Shown here one piece after another: positions 1 through 8,033 of a stretch of DNA of 45,931 nucleotides (positions are counted from its first letter, which is position 1; every line of letters starts with the position of its first letter). A model generated the notes under the pieces. The model did not search any database. It was not told where the DNA came from and saw nothing but the letters and a program-made list of their open reading frames with translations. Source of the DNA: Chloroflexi bacterium HGW-Chloroflexi-10 (GTDB lineage: Bacteria; Chloroflexota; Anaerolineae; Anaerolineales; Anaerolineaceae); contig PHBZ01000043.1 in assembly GCA_002840755.1 (NCBI GenBank), positions 1-45,931 of the forward strand, in the 5' to 3' direction. Both the position numbers and the translations under genes were made by a program.

Positions 1-36
1 TTTATCCCTTGAAGGGGATAATCTTACAAAGACAAA

Positions 37-66
37 AGAGTGGAGCTGATGTTCTGCTCTTTTTTG
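37..66 (+). terminator. Intrinsic terminator of a gene upstream of the window
   Basis: A ten-pair stem (37-46 with 51-60, three G-U pairs, loop TGAT) is followed directly by six T. It points rightwards, so it most likely ends a transcript that begins left of the window. Confidence 0.6.
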
Positions 67-505
67 TTTATATCGGGGGGTAGAAGCATTGTATTTGTGT
101 TTTTACGCGGATGTTTTGTTGGTACATGCACCTGCTTCCGAAATTGAATTAATGAACAATGGTTTCGGTTTGCAGCGCGACATTTAGCCAATTCGTCAAT
201 CACCTCCTCATCTGTTCCCGATCATGCTATCCAACAAGCACCCTGCTTTTAATATCCAAAACCATTCTGGGCATCGATAGCCAATCTGCACCACAGATGC
301 AGGCTTACCAAACTTTGAATACGAACAATCCATAACAGAAAAGTATACTGGGTAGCTATGATTACCTGTCAGAGGCCAAATCCGGCCTTTTGTGCGATTT
401 ATGGAATAGATTCGGCTATTTTATGTGTTGATATTAGTTAGCATTGAATATGGTGGTTTACGGGAATTTTTTATAATTTTCATGTGCTTAGTGCTTAATT
501 ATCGA
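67..505. other. Gene-free stretch before the rpsU promoter
   Basis: About 440 bases hold no reading frame with a start, a ribosome site and a recognisable product on either strand. A weak terminator-like hairpin (AGGCC, then GGCCTTTT) sits near 376-393. The stretch becomes AT-rich toward the rpsU promoter. Nothing else can be supported. Confidence 0.5.
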
Positions 506-509
506 AAAT

Positions 510-539
510 TTGACAGTTTCGTATATCCCTTGGTATAAT
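510..539 (+). promoter_or_regulatory. Housekeeping-sigma promoter of rpsU-infA
   Basis: TTGACA (510-515) and TATAAT (534-539) are both perfect consensus hexamers with an 18-base spacer. Transcription should start near 546, which gives an rpsU leader of about 120 nt. This is one of the strongest promoters in the window, as expected for ribosomal protein genes. Confidence 0.85.
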
Positions 540-597
540 TGTGGCGTGTGTATCGGATTTTAACAGTGGTATCATACGTTGTCTATGGGTCTGAATG

Positions 598-627
598 GCT
601 CGGCATCAAAGTTCCGCCGGGCTTTTT
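598..627 (+). terminator. Leader terminator (candidate attenuator) in the rpsU 5' UTR
   Basis: GCTCGGC (598-604) pairs with GCCGGGC (616-622) across an 11-base loop, with one G-U pair, and is followed by TTTTTGTT. The hairpin lies between the rpsU promoter and its start codon, so it could act as an attenuator. No clear alternative antiterminator pairing was found by eye. Confidence 0.5.
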
Positions 628-666
628 GTTGGCTCAATATCGAGAGATTGGAAGGAGGTGAGTGGA

Positions 667-861
667 TTGGCTTTTGTTACGTTACGCCCCAATGAATCGC
701 AGGATAGTATTTTGAAACGTTTCCGCAAGAAGGTAGTAAAAAGCGGTGTGTTGAGCACTGTGCGCCGCAAGCGTTGGTTCGTTTCTAAGAGCGAATTACG
801 CCGTGTTGAGAAGAAAAAGTCGGCTCGCCGTGCAAAACGACGTCAGATCAGCAGAGACTAG
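667..861 (+). CDS. rpsU: Small ribosomal subunit protein bS21
   Basis: This encodes bS21, the small basic protein of the 30S platform next to the anti-Shine-Dalgarno end of 16S rRNA. The 64-residue product begins MAFVTLRPNESQ and contains a conserved FRKKVVKSGVL region and a Lys/Arg-rich C-terminal helix, typical of the family. I chose the TTG at 667 because a complete AAGGAGGTGA Shine-Dalgarno lies at 652-661, five bases upstream, and because bS21 proteins begin just before this conserved segment. A longer in-frame start at 595 would add 24 unrelated residues and is rejected. The very strong ribosome site combined with a weak start codon suggests translational control. infA follows 57 bases later, probably in the same transcript. 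Confidence 0.93.
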   Translation: MAFVTLRPNESQDSILKRFRKKVVKSGVLSTVRRKRWFVSKSELRRVEKKKSARRAKRRQISRD

Positions 862-918
862 TGCAATCTTGCGTTTTTTGGAGTAGTTTGGTTTTTGTTT
901 GTCAGTTCGGAGGTGACG

Positions 919-1176
919 ATGGCGAAAGAAGAAGATAAGATTCAAGTCGAAGGTACCATTATAGAGGCATTGCCTGGTACTCAATTCCGCGTGCGCCTGG
1001 ATAATGACCATGTAGTATTGGCCTATTTATCCGGAAGAATGCGAAAATATTATATCCGCATCCTGTTAGGTGATCGTGTGCGCGTAGAAATGAGCCCATA
1101 TGACTTGAGTCGTGGTCGTATCGTCTACCGAGCGAAAAAACGCGGCCAATCCTCACCTGACGAAGAACAACAATAA
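919..1176 (+). CDS. infA: Translation initiation factor IF-1
   Basis: IF-1 binds the A site of the 30S subunit during initiation and works with IF-2 and IF-3. The 85-residue product is a single S1/OB-fold domain with the family signature EGTIIEALPGTQFRVRL, then GRMRKYYIRILLGDRV and SPYDLSRGRI. A ten-residue acidic/Gln-rich tail follows and is slightly longer than usual. The start is the ATG at 919, behind GGAGGTGA; the in-frame ATG at 895 has no ribosome site and would add eight residues not found in the family. The gene is the second of a two-gene translation operon with rpsU, an unusual partner because infA often sits beside rpmJ/rpsM. Confidence 0.96.
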   Translation: MAKEEDKIQVEGTIIEALPGTQFRVRLDNDHVVLAYLSGRMRKYYIRILLGDRVRVEMSPYDLSRGRIVYRAKKRGQSSPDEEQQ

Positions 1177-1180
1177 AATA

Positions 1181-1217
1181 AAAAAATCCCCTGAAAATTT
1201 TCAGGGGATTTTTTTAT
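1181..1217. terminator. Bidirectional intrinsic terminator between infA and the convergent flavoprotein gene
   Basis: A perfect palindromic stem (AATCCCCTGAAAA and its complement, about 1185-1212) is flanked by A and T runs. It can end both the rightward rpsU-infA transcript and the leftward nifJ operon. Confidence 0.9.
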
Positions 1218-1235
1218 TGGTTAGAGTTTCGAATT

Positions 1236-2240
1236 TTAAACCAATTTATGGTCAAAAGATTGTAAGGCTTTCATATAATTAGCGCGTTCAAAGGCAGCCG
1301 GTTCGGCAACGGCTTTGTGGCTCATACTGCCGCGCATTTGCTGAATGGACCTGTATTCATATTCAACCATCCAGGTTTCCAGTCCTTGCAGAATTTCGGT
1401 TACGCGTTTCGGTCCGTGTGCAATCAGTTCAGAAGCAATTTCTACGATATTAGCGCCCGCCATCATGGCTTTAAGTACGTCTTTTTCGTTATGTACACCT
1501 GTAGTAAGTGCCAGGTCGGCTTTTATACTACCGTAGAGGATCGCAATCCAACGTAACGGCAGGCGCAGTTCATCTGAAGTACTTAGATTCAGGCTGGGGA
1601 CAACTTCCAGTGTTTCCGTATCGATATCCGGTTGGTAGAAGCGATTGAACAACACCAGGCCGTTAGCTCCTGCAGCAACCAACCGGTTGGCAAAATTTGG
1701 CAATGCAGAGTAATATGGACCCAATTTTACCGAAAGGGGGATGCTAAGTTGTTTTTTGATATCCGCCACCAATTCTATCTGGGCGTCTTCCAATTCTTTG
1801 CTGTCGATTTTGACATCGGTAGGGATATAATAGATATTTAATTCGAGCGCATCTGCACCCGCCTGTTCGATCTTTTTTGCATAATTTACCCAACCGCCAG
1901 ATGAAATGCCATTCAATGAACCAATCACCGGAATATTGACGGATTCTTTGATTTTTGCAATTAATTCCAGGTATTCTTCGGGTCCGATATTGTAATTATC
2001 CAATTCAGGAAAGTAGCTGATGGCTTCAGCAAAACTTTCGGTACCGCGGCTTAAGAAATAATCCAGTGCCTGGCTTTCATGTGAGATTTGTTCTTCAAAC
2101 AGGGAATACATTACCACGGCGCCAATTCCGGCATCTTCCAGTTTTTTTACAGTTTCCAGTTTTTTGGATAACGGGGAGGCTGAAGCAACCAGCGGGTTTT
2201 TAAGATTTAAACCTAAATAGGTGGTATTGAGTTCTGTCAT
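1236..2240 (-). CDS. Dihydroorotate dehydrogenase-like flavoprotein
   Basis: The 334-residue product is a TIM-barrel FMN protein of the class-1 dihydroorotate dehydrogenase superfamily. It shows the N-terminal LGLNLKNPLVASASPLSKK strand, a central PVIGSLNG segment, an SVKLGPYYSALPN segment and the C-terminal TTGVHNEKDVLKAMMAGAN phosphate-binding region. It belongs to the DHOD-like branch often found beside pyruvate:ferredoxin oxidoreductase rather than to true PyrD, so a role in pyrimidine synthesis should not be assumed and the substrate is unknown. It lies 78 bases downstream of nifJ on the same strand with its own GAGAGGAG ribosome site, so co-transcription is likely. A strong hairpin in the gap may adjust its level. 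Confidence 0.85.
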   Translation of the reverse strand: MTELNTTYLGLNLKNPLVASASPLSKKLETVKKLEDAGIGAVVMYSLFEEQISHESQALDYFLSRGTESFAEAISYFPELDNYNIGPEEYLELIAKIKESVNIPVIGSLNGISSGGWVNYAKKIEQAGADALELNIYYIPTDVKIDSKELEDAQIELVADIKKQLSIPLSVKLGPYYSALPNFANRLVAAGANGLVLFNRFYQPDIDTETLEVVPSLNLSTSDELRLPLRWIAILYGSIKADLALTTGVHNEKDVLKAMMAGANIVEIASELIAHGPKRVTEILQGLETWMVEYEYRSIQQMRGSMSHKAVAEPAAFERANYMKALQSFDHKLV

Positions 2241-2274
2241 TGGGTTTTACTCCTCTCAGGGGATTAATGAACAT

Positions 2275-2306
2275 CCGGTGGAAGTATACAAAGATGCTTC
2301 CACCGG
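2275..2306 (-). other. Intercistronic stem-loop between nifJ and the DHOD-like gene
   Basis: A perfect ten-base-pair stem (2275-2284 with 2297-2306) encloses a 12-base loop. In the direction of transcription no T run follows, so it is unlikely to be an efficient terminator. It more plausibly protects the nifJ mRNA 3' end or marks a processing site. Confidence 0.65.
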
Positions 2307-2318
2307 TTATTAGATTGA

Positions 2319-5300
2319 TTAGTGCTGATCTCCGTTGGCAGCTTTGTATTCAATTTCTGCCATTTGTTTATAGAGTTCCCAGCGTTTAGTCACATCACCA
2401 CGCGCTTCATTCATTAATTTTTCAGCACGTGGTTCGTCACTTTGCAGCAACATACGGTATCGGGTCTCATTGTAGGCGTAATCCTGCACTGAGATACTGG
2501 GATCTTTGCAGTCGATTACCAATGGATTTTTGCCCTGGGCAATAAAATCTGGGTTATAACGGTAGATCGGCCAGATACCGGATTGAACAGCCAATTTCTG
2601 CTGCTCGAGACCTTTTTTCATATCGATACCATGGGCAATACAGTGGCTGTAGGCAATGATCAGGGATGGACCATCAAAGGCTTCTGCTTCTTTGAAGGCT
2701 TTGAGTGTTTGTGCATCATTGGCACCCATTGCGATTTTGGCAACATAGACGTAGCCATATGCCATAGCGATCATTCCCAGATCTTTCTTGGGCAGTGGTT
2801 TACCGTTAGCAGCGAATTTAGCGACAGCCGCACGGGGTGTGGATTTGGAAGCTTGGCCTCCCGTATTGGAATATACCTCGGTATCCAGCACGAGGACATT
2901 TACATTACGTCCGGAGGCTAATACATGATCCAGGCCGCCGTAACCAATGTCGTACGCCCATCCATCGCCACCCAAAATCCAAACGCTCTTCTTGACCAAG
3001 AAATCGGCTACGGAAAGCAATTGCAGAGCTTGTGAATCAGTGTAGTTGGCCAGTTTGGATTTCAATGTCTCCACACGAATGCGTTGTGCATTGATCCCGG
3101 CTTCTGTGGTCTGATCGGCATTAATCAGTTCAGCAGCAAAATCTTCACCTATTTTGCCAGCCAGTGCCTTTACCATTTCGGCAGCGAAATCGCTCTGGCG
3201 GTCAACTGTCAGGCGCATACCCAGACCAAATTCAGCGTTATCTTCAAACAAGGAATTGGACCAGGCCGGGCCACGACCATTTTCATCTTTTGCCCATGGA
3301 GTGGTGGGCAGATTACCACCATAAATAGAAGAACAGCCGGTTGCATTGGCAATGATGGCGCGATTGCCAAAGAGTTGAGAGAGCAATTTGACATAAGGGG
3401 TCTCACCACAGCCAGCGCAGGCACCTGAAAACTCAAAGAGTGGGCGGAGCAGTTGTGAATTCTTAACTGTATTGGTTTCGAGAGTAGCACGATCAACTTC
3501 TGGCAGGCTGAGGAAGAAATTCCAATTATCTCGTTCGCTTTCGCGAATGGGAGGTTGGGCAGCCATATTGATGGCTTTCAAGCCAGCCTGAGATTTATTC
3601 TTCGCTGGACAGGCTTCTACACACAGTTGGCAACCCGTACAATCTTCAGGGGCAATCTGGATCGTGAATTTATTTCCGGCCACACCTTTGAATTTTGCAT
3701 CAATTGATTTAAAAGTTTCGGGTGCATCTGCCAGGAATCTGTCATCATATACTTTCATACGGATGACGGCATGCGGACAAACAAAAGCGCATTTACCACA
3801 TTGGATACAAACTTCGGGATCCCAAACAGGAATCTCGAGGGAGATGTTGCGCTTTTCCCACTGACTGGTGGCGGTGGGAAATGTGCCGTCGTGTGGCATA
3901 GCACTTACCGGAATGTCATCACCTTCAAAAGCGAGCATTGGACCAAGCACATCGCGGACGAATTCAGGAGCTTCTTTGGCGATGCCAGGGTGGCGGTGTT
4001 CGCTGCTGGAAGCTTGAACAGGGACTTTTACTTCGTGGAGATTAGCCAGGGTGGCATCAACAGCTTCGTAGTTACTTTGGACAACTGCTTCTCCACGTTT
4101 GCCATAGGTCTTCTTGATCGATTTTTTGATTTCTGCAATGGCTTCATCACGGGGCAGAACACCGCTGATAGCAAAGAAACAGGTCTGCATGATTGTATTG
4201 ACGCGACCACCCATACCGGTTTTGTTGGCTACTTCATAAGCATCAATGATGTAAAATTTAAGTTTTTTCTGAATGATTTCATTCTGTACTTCATAGGGAA
4301 TGTGATTCCATACCTCTTCAATGCCATAAGTTGCGTTGAGCAGGAATACTGCGCCCTCTTCAGCATATTTGAGCACATCCAGACGTTCCAGAAAGTTGAA
4401 CTGGTGGCAGGCTACAAAATTGGCTTCGCCAATCCCTACCAGATAAGGTGCACGCATTTCACCCGGGCCGAAACGCAGATGGGAAATGGTTACCGAACCG
4501 GATTTCTTTGAGTCATACACAAAGTAGCCTTGCGCACCAAACTCGGTTTCTTCACCGATGATTTTGATTGAATTCTTGTTAGCGCCGACGGTGCCATCTG
4601 CACCCAAGCCAAAGAATACACAGCGTTTGGTTCGAGGATTGGCAATAGAGAAGGAGCGATCATAGCTCAAACTGGTGTGAGTCAGGTCATCATTGATACC
4701 AATGGTGAAGTGATTCTTGGGAGCAGCTTTCTTCAATTCATCGTAAATGGCTTTCACCATTGCAGGAGTAAATTCTTTGGATGAAAGACCATAACGACCG
4801 CCGATAATAGCCGGTAGTTGTGCAAATGGAGTGATTCCCATTGTTTTTGCTTCAAAAATTGCAGAAACGACATCTTCGAGCATCGGTTCACCGGCAGCAC
4901 CGGGTTCTTTGGTGCGGTCGAGTACGGCAATCGATTTTACACTGGCAGGAAGAGCCTGCATCAGGTGTTTGATGGAGAACGGACGATAGAGGTGGACTGT
5001 GATGACACCCACTTTTTCACCCTGGCTGATCAGGTATTTGGCAGTTTCTTCCACAGTTTCTGCGCCTGAGCCCATAACAATGATGAGGCGTTCTGCATCA
5101 GGTGCGCCAAAATAATCGAAGAGATGGTATTGGCGACCAGTCAACTCTGCAAATTTGTCCATGGCTTCCTGAACGGTTTCGGGGCAGGCATCGTAATATT
5201 GGTTGGCTGTTTCGCGTGCCTGGAAAAACACATCCGGATTTTGGGCTGTACCACGTAAAACCGGGTTATTCGGGTTCAGTGCGCGTTTGCGATGCTCGAA

Positions 5301-5897
5301 AATCAGGTTGTCATCGATCATCTTACGCATTTGATCTTCATTCAGCTCACTGATTTTATTGACTTCGTGAGAGGTGCGGAAACCATCGAAGAAGTGTATA
5401 AATGGGATTCGGCTTTTCAACGTGGCAGCCTGAGAAATCAGGGCAAAGTCGTGGGCTTCTTGCACGGAGCGGGAACCCAGAAAGGCAAATCCAGTCGTGC
5501 GGGCAGCCATGATATCTGAATGGTCACCAAAAATGGATAATGCATGAGTGGCTACTGATCGGGCAGTAACATGGAAAACGGTCGGTGTGAGTTCGCCGGC
5601 AATTTTGAACATGTTAGGGATCATTAACAACAGACCCTGAGAAGCGGTGAATGTGGTGGTTAAAGAGCCGGTCTGTAAAGCACCGTGCACTGCACCTGCG
5701 GCACCGCCTTCGGATTGCATTTCAGCTACCAATGGGATAGTCCCCCAAAGGTTCTTTAAATCCTGTGCTGACCAGGCGTCAGCAAATTCGCCCATACCGG
5801 AAGAGGGGGTGATTGGATAAATTGCAACCACCTCATTTACCCGGTAGGCTACGCGGGCGACTGCCTCATTGGCATCAATCGTGATTTTGTTTGACAT
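2319..5897 (-). CDS. nifJ: Pyruvate:ferredoxin (flavodoxin) oxidoreductase
   Basis: This single-chain homodimeric enzyme oxidatively decarboxylates pyruvate to acetyl-CoA and CO2 with ferredoxin or flavodoxin as acceptor, the central step of anaerobic carbon metabolism. The length of 1192 residues is normal for the family. In order it shows the N-terminal YPITPSSGMGEFAD motif, a transketolase-C-like domain, and the gamma domain with EFGAQGYFVYDSK. Two [4Fe-4S] ferredoxin motifs follow (CIQCGKCAFVCP near 692-703, CTGCQLCVEACP near 752-765), then a CAGCGE cluster-ligand motif near 825. The C-terminal TPP-binding core has GGDGWAYDIGYGG near 976 and VYSNTGGQASKS. The start at 5897 has GGAGTG seven bases upstream. 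It is first in an operon with the DHOD-like gene. Confidence 0.97.
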   Translation of the reverse strand: MSNKITIDANEAVARVAYRVNEVVAIYPITPSSGMGEFADAWSAQDLKNLWGTIPLVAEMQSEGGAAGAVHGALQTGSLTTTFTASQGLLLMIPNMFKIAGELTPTVFHVTARSVATHALSIFGDHSDIMAARTTGFAFLGSRSVQEAHDFALISQAATLKSRIPFIHFFDGFRTSHEVNKISELNEDQMRKMIDDNLIFEHRKRALNPNNPVLRGTAQNPDVFFQARETANQYYDACPETVQEAMDKFAELTGRQYHLFDYFGAPDAERLIIVMGSGAETVEETAKYLISQGEKVGVITVHLYRPFSIKHLMQALPASVKSIAVLDRTKEPGAAGEPMLEDVVSAIFEAKTMGITPFAQLPAIIGGRYGLSSKEFTPAMVKAIYDELKKAAPKNHFTIGINDDLTHTSLSYDRSFSIANPRTKRCVFFGLGADGTVGANKNSIKIIGEETEFGAQGYFVYDSKKSGSVTISHLRFGPGEMRAPYLVGIGEANFVACHQFNFLERLDVLKYAEEGAVFLLNATYGIEEVWNHIPYEVQNEIIQKKLKFYIIDAYEVANKTGMGGRVNTIMQTCFFAISGVLPRDEAIAEIKKSIKKTYGKRGEAVVQSNYEAVDATLANLHEVKVPVQASSSEHRHPGIAKEAPEFVRDVLGPMLAFEGDDIPVSAMPHDGTFPTATSQWEKRNISLEIPVWDPEVCIQCGKCAFVCPHAVIRMKVYDDRFLADAPETFKSIDAKFKGVAGNKFTIQIAPEDCTGCQLCVEACPAKNKSQAGLKAINMAAQPPIRESERDNWNFFLSLPEVDRATLETNTVKNSQLLRPLFEFSGACAGCGETPYVKLLSQLFGNRAIIANATGCSSIYGGNLPTTPWAKDENGRGPAWSNSLFEDNAEFGLGMRLTVDRQSDFAAEMVKALAGKIGEDFAAELINADQTTEAGINAQRIRVETLKSKLANYTDSQALQLLSVADFLVKKSVWILGGDGWAYDIGYGGLDHVLASGRNVNVLVLDTEVYSNTGGQASKSTPRAAVAKFAANGKPLPKKDLGMIAMAYGYVYVAKIAMGANDAQTLKAFKEAEAFDGPSLIIAYSHCIAHGIDMKKGLEQQKLAVQSGIWPIYRYNPDFIAQGKNPLVIDCKDPSISVQDYAYNETRYRMLLQSDEPRAEKLMNEARGDVTKRWELYKQMAEIEYKAANGDQH

Positions 5898-6224
5898 GAC
5901 AACACTCCATAAAATTATTTATTCGGACAGGCCGAGTATTTTTGAAAATCACCTTTGGCAGCAAAATTTACCAAGATGCTTTTTGCTAACTATATAGTCT
6001 AAAATAGAAATTTGGAAAAATATAGTAATATTGATCATATTTGGTTATGTACCCTGTCACAAACGACAAACAACCAGGCCTGAATGGATGGGTGGGCATC
6101 CAGGGACGGTTATCCCCCGTCGTCAGTTCACTCCTTCCTGTATTATACCGGAAAAACCAGGAGAATCAGGGGAAATTGAGAAAAAAAGCACAAATATCGT
6201 CCTTAATGATGAGACTATTTATGC
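5898..6224. other. nifJ promoter region and otherwise empty intergenic DNA
   Basis: Upstream of nifJ the minus strand has a TATAGT -10-like hexamer near 5992-5997 with a weak -35 (TTTCCA) at about 18 bases, which would leave a leader of roughly 90 nt. The rest is AT-rich with a small hairpin around 6084-6099. A 71-codon rightward frame here has no ribosome site or recognisable product and is not called. Confidence 0.4.
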
Positions 6225-6257
6225 AAAAATGACCTTGAAAATTTAGTTTCAGGGTCA
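6225..6257 (-). terminator. Intrinsic terminator of the NUDIX gene
   Basis: An 11-pair stem (6230-6240 with 6247-6257, one G-U pair, six-base loop) is followed on the minus strand by five T. It lies about 20 bases past the stop codon of the NUDIX gene. Confidence 0.85.
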
Positions 6258-6279
6258 TTTGACCATGGCAAAAAGTTAA

Positions 6280-6813
6280 TTATGGGACACTGAGAAATGG
6301 TTGTGCCATCAGCATGGCGGCTAAAGATTTTCCATCTTTCAGTTCACTATTACGGATCATTCGGTATGCTTCAGGAAGAGGCATCTTACTGATATGTAAG
6401 AATTCATCAGAATCAGGCTCCAAAGCTTGTGGATATAAATCAAATGCGAGATACACATACATATGCTCACTCGAATAACCAGGCGCCATATAAAAATCAC
6501 CCAAAAACTGAAGACGTCCGGCTGCCATGCCAATTTCTTCGCGAATTTCACGAGCGGCGCAATCTAAAGGGTCTTCGCCCGGATCCAATGTGCCTGCCGG
6601 CAATTCCAATAAGGATGTTTCTGCTCCCAGGCGATATTGGGTTACGAACCAGATATTTCCTTCATGATCCACTGGAACGATAGTAACGGCACCCGTATGA
6701 ACCACCAGGTCATAATGGCGTTGTTTTTGATTGGGCAATTGCATTAGAATTTTTTGCACTTCAAATGCGCGCGTGCTATAGATGGTTTCACGGTTTATGA
6801 TTTTAAAATCCAT
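6280..6813 (-). CDS. NUDIX hydrolase, ADP-ribose pyrophosphatase-like
   Basis: The 177-residue product carries a complete NUDIX box, GX5EX7REUXEEXGU, at residues 74-96 (GTLDPGE then REIREEIGM), which binds the catalytic metal. The preceding LLELPAG segment and the overall size fit the ADP-ribose pyrophosphatase (NudF-like) subgroup, which cleaves ADP-ribose and similar nucleoside diphosphate derivatives; the exact substrate cannot be read from sequence. The ribosome site GAGGA lies five bases before the ATG. The gene sits downstream of a LysM lipoprotein gene on the same strand but is separated from it by a strong hairpin, so it is probably transcribed partly on its own. Confidence 0.9.
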   Translation of the reverse strand: MDFKIINRETIYSTRAFEVQKILMQLPNQKQRHYDLVVHTGAVTIVPVDHEGNIWFVTQYRLGAETSLLELPAGTLDPGEDPLDCAAREIREEIGMAAGRLQFLGDFYMAPGYSSEHMYVYLAFDLYPQALEPDSDEFLHISKMPLPEAYRMIRNSELKDGKSLAAMLMAQPFLSVP

Positions 6814-6842
6814 GATTTCCTCAAGGTTTTCTATTTTTAAAA

Positions 6843-6871
6843 TATACAGCGGGGGTAAGCGACCCCCGCTG
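6843..6871 (-). terminator. Intrinsic terminator of the LysM lipoprotein gene
   Basis: A perfect ten-base-pair G+C-rich stem (6847-6856 with 6862-6871, loop AAGCG) is followed on the minus strand by TATATTTT. It lies between the LysM gene and the NUDIX gene. Confidence 0.75.
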
Positions 6872-6905
6872 AAAATTCAGATCGAGTGGATATGAAAAGT
6901 AAGTT

Positions 6906-7556
6906 TTAAGGGATTTGCAGGACCTGACCGGCAGTAAGATTGTAAGGTGATTGCAGACTATTGGCTGCAATAATCGTATTTGGATCTACATCGCCAAATA
7001 AACACCCAATTCGGTAAACAGTATCACCGGATTGAACAGTATATGTTGTTGGGTGATTCCTAAGGGAGCGGGCAACATCTGCGGGCCAGACACTGTTAGT
7101 TGGGATTTTTAATGTGGCACCCACAGCAACATTGTTGCCAATATTGTTGATGGAGAGCAAATCGGCTGGATTGACATTGAAACGGCGGGCGATACAGTAG
7201 GGAAATTCGCCTTTTTGAACCGTATATGTCGTTGGGCTTCCAGGTGTGGCAGTGGCAAATACAACAGGTTGAGTGGGCGCGATTTCCGGATTTTCTGCTA
7301 CCGGTTCCGGTGTTGCCGTAGCCTCAGCCGGAGCCTCTGGCATTGCTGTAGCCTCTGCCGGGGCCATGGCGGTTTGTGTACCAGCAACAATTTCTGTCAT
7401 CCGATTAGGGTTGGTACTTGGTCCAACCGGGAAAGGAATTTCAGATGTACTGGTGGGTACATCAGCACTGCCTTTAGTAAGTGATCTTTCACAGCCAGTT
7501 AATATCAGGCTTAAGACCAAAATCATAACCATAAATTTGAAAGTAGTTTTCTTCAT
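6906..7556 (-). CDS. Lipoprotein with two LysM domains
   Basis: The 216-residue product starts with a Lys-containing n-region, a hydrophobic stretch and the lipobox LTGC (Cys21 or 22), so it should be lipid-anchored outside the cytoplasmic membrane. An Ala/Pro/Glu/Thr-rich spacer (about residues 58-105) leads to two LysM modules, one beginning TTYTVQKGEFPYCIARRFNV and one beginning TTYTVQSGDTVYRIGCLFG. LysM modules bind the N-acetylglucosamine glycan of peptidoglycan. No catalytic domain is present, so it is probably a wall-binding structural or anchoring protein. Each LysM has an extra Cys (YCIA, GCLF), which could form a disulfide. AGGAGG lies eight bases before the ATG. Confidence 0.88.
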   Translation of the reverse strand: MKKTTFKFMVMILVLSLILTGCERSLTKGSADVPTSTSEIPFPVGPSTNPNRMTEIVAGTQTAMAPAEATAMPEAPAEATATPEPVAENPEIAPTQPVVFATATPGSPTTYTVQKGEFPYCIARRFNVNPADLLSINNIGNNVAVGATLKIPTNSVWPADVARSLRNHPTTYTVQSGDTVYRIGCLFGDVDPNTIIAANSLQSPYNLTAGQVLQIP

Positions 7557-7809
7557 GGAAGATCTCCTCCTGCTTCTCTTTACCCTTATTTTTTAATTGT
7601 GCCATTTTTATTATTTTAATAACTTTAAGGAAATAGTAGCATAACGTCTACACGCCGTCAAGCCAAAAACGGATTGAAATTGTGTTCCATTGTAAAATAG
7701 TGTATTGCATTTTGCCTGGTTTTACCTTTGGGTGTATTGATCAAAATCAAACTTCTATTGTCACTTCCTTTAGGGAGCAAAATCATCACCAAGCGGTGAC
7801 TTTCATTTC
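7557..7809. other. Intergenic region upstream of the LysM gene
   Basis: This holds the unmapped promoter side of the minus-strand LysM gene and the upstream side of the plus-strand RNA candidate at 7845. The short inverted repeat TCACCAAGCGGTGA is visible near 7787-7800. No gene is supported. Confidence 0.4.
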
Positions 7810-7838
7810 TGGATGAATTGTCCTCATTCCTGTATAGT
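7810..7838 (+). promoter_or_regulatory. Putative promoter of a small RNA
   Basis: TATAGT (7833-7838) is a good -10. The -35 position at a 17-base spacer is TGGATG (7810-7815), only three of six matches. Predicted start is 7844-7846, exactly where the folded RNA candidate begins. Confidence 0.4.
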
Positions 7839-7844
7839 TATAGA

Positions 7845-7954
7845 AGGAGACGGGAAAATCAGGACACCTCCATATTGCTCATCGCTGTCTCCTCCTTTGG
7901 CGAAGGCCCTCGCTGGGTTCCTCCTCACCGTTCCCAGCGAGGGCTTATTTTTTT
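7845..7954 (+). ncRNA. Candidate small RNA with repeated CCUCC (anti-Shine-Dalgarno-like) motifs
   Basis: An unannotated transcript of about 110 nt is predicted from a -10 element at 7833-7838 and a strong terminator at 7906-7954. The 5' part can fold with GGAGAC (7846-7851) pairing to GTCTCC near 7887-7892. CCTCC occurs three times: 7867-7871 in the first loop, 7891-7895 before the terminator, and 7920-7924 in the terminator loop. Repeated exposed CCUCC resembles the C-rich loops of trans-acting RNAs that pair with ribosome binding sites. It matches no RNA family I recognise (not SRP RNA, 6S, tmRNA or RNase P). No open frame with a ribosome site spans it. Confidence 0.5.
7906..7954 (+). terminator. 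Intrinsic terminator of the small RNA candidate
   Basis: A perfect 12-base-pair stem (7906-7917 with 7933-7944) with a 15-base CU-rich loop is followed by TTATTTTTTT. On the opposite strand no T run follows, so it serves rightward transcription only, although no protein gene lies upstream on that strand. Confidence 0.85.
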
Positions 7955-8033
7955 AAGGTTACAAAATTTTTTAAGAGCAAAAGCATATAGCGACGTTAAT
8001 GGCTAATTTAGTTTGCGTGTCGATTGGGTGGTT

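Noticed and set aside
3771..4511. A 246-codon open frame on the plus strand inside nifJ
   Set aside because: It is wholly antisense to the well-supported PFOR gene, has no ribosome site or recognisable domain, and arises from its codon bias.
6031..6246. A 71-codon frame upstream of nifJ
   Set aside because: It has no ribosome site, its composition is unlike a protein and it ends inside the NUDIX terminator.
7818..8006. A 62-codon frame running through the small-RNA candidate
   Set aside because: It reads through a strong terminator, starts at TTG without a ribosome site and has no protein-like pattern.
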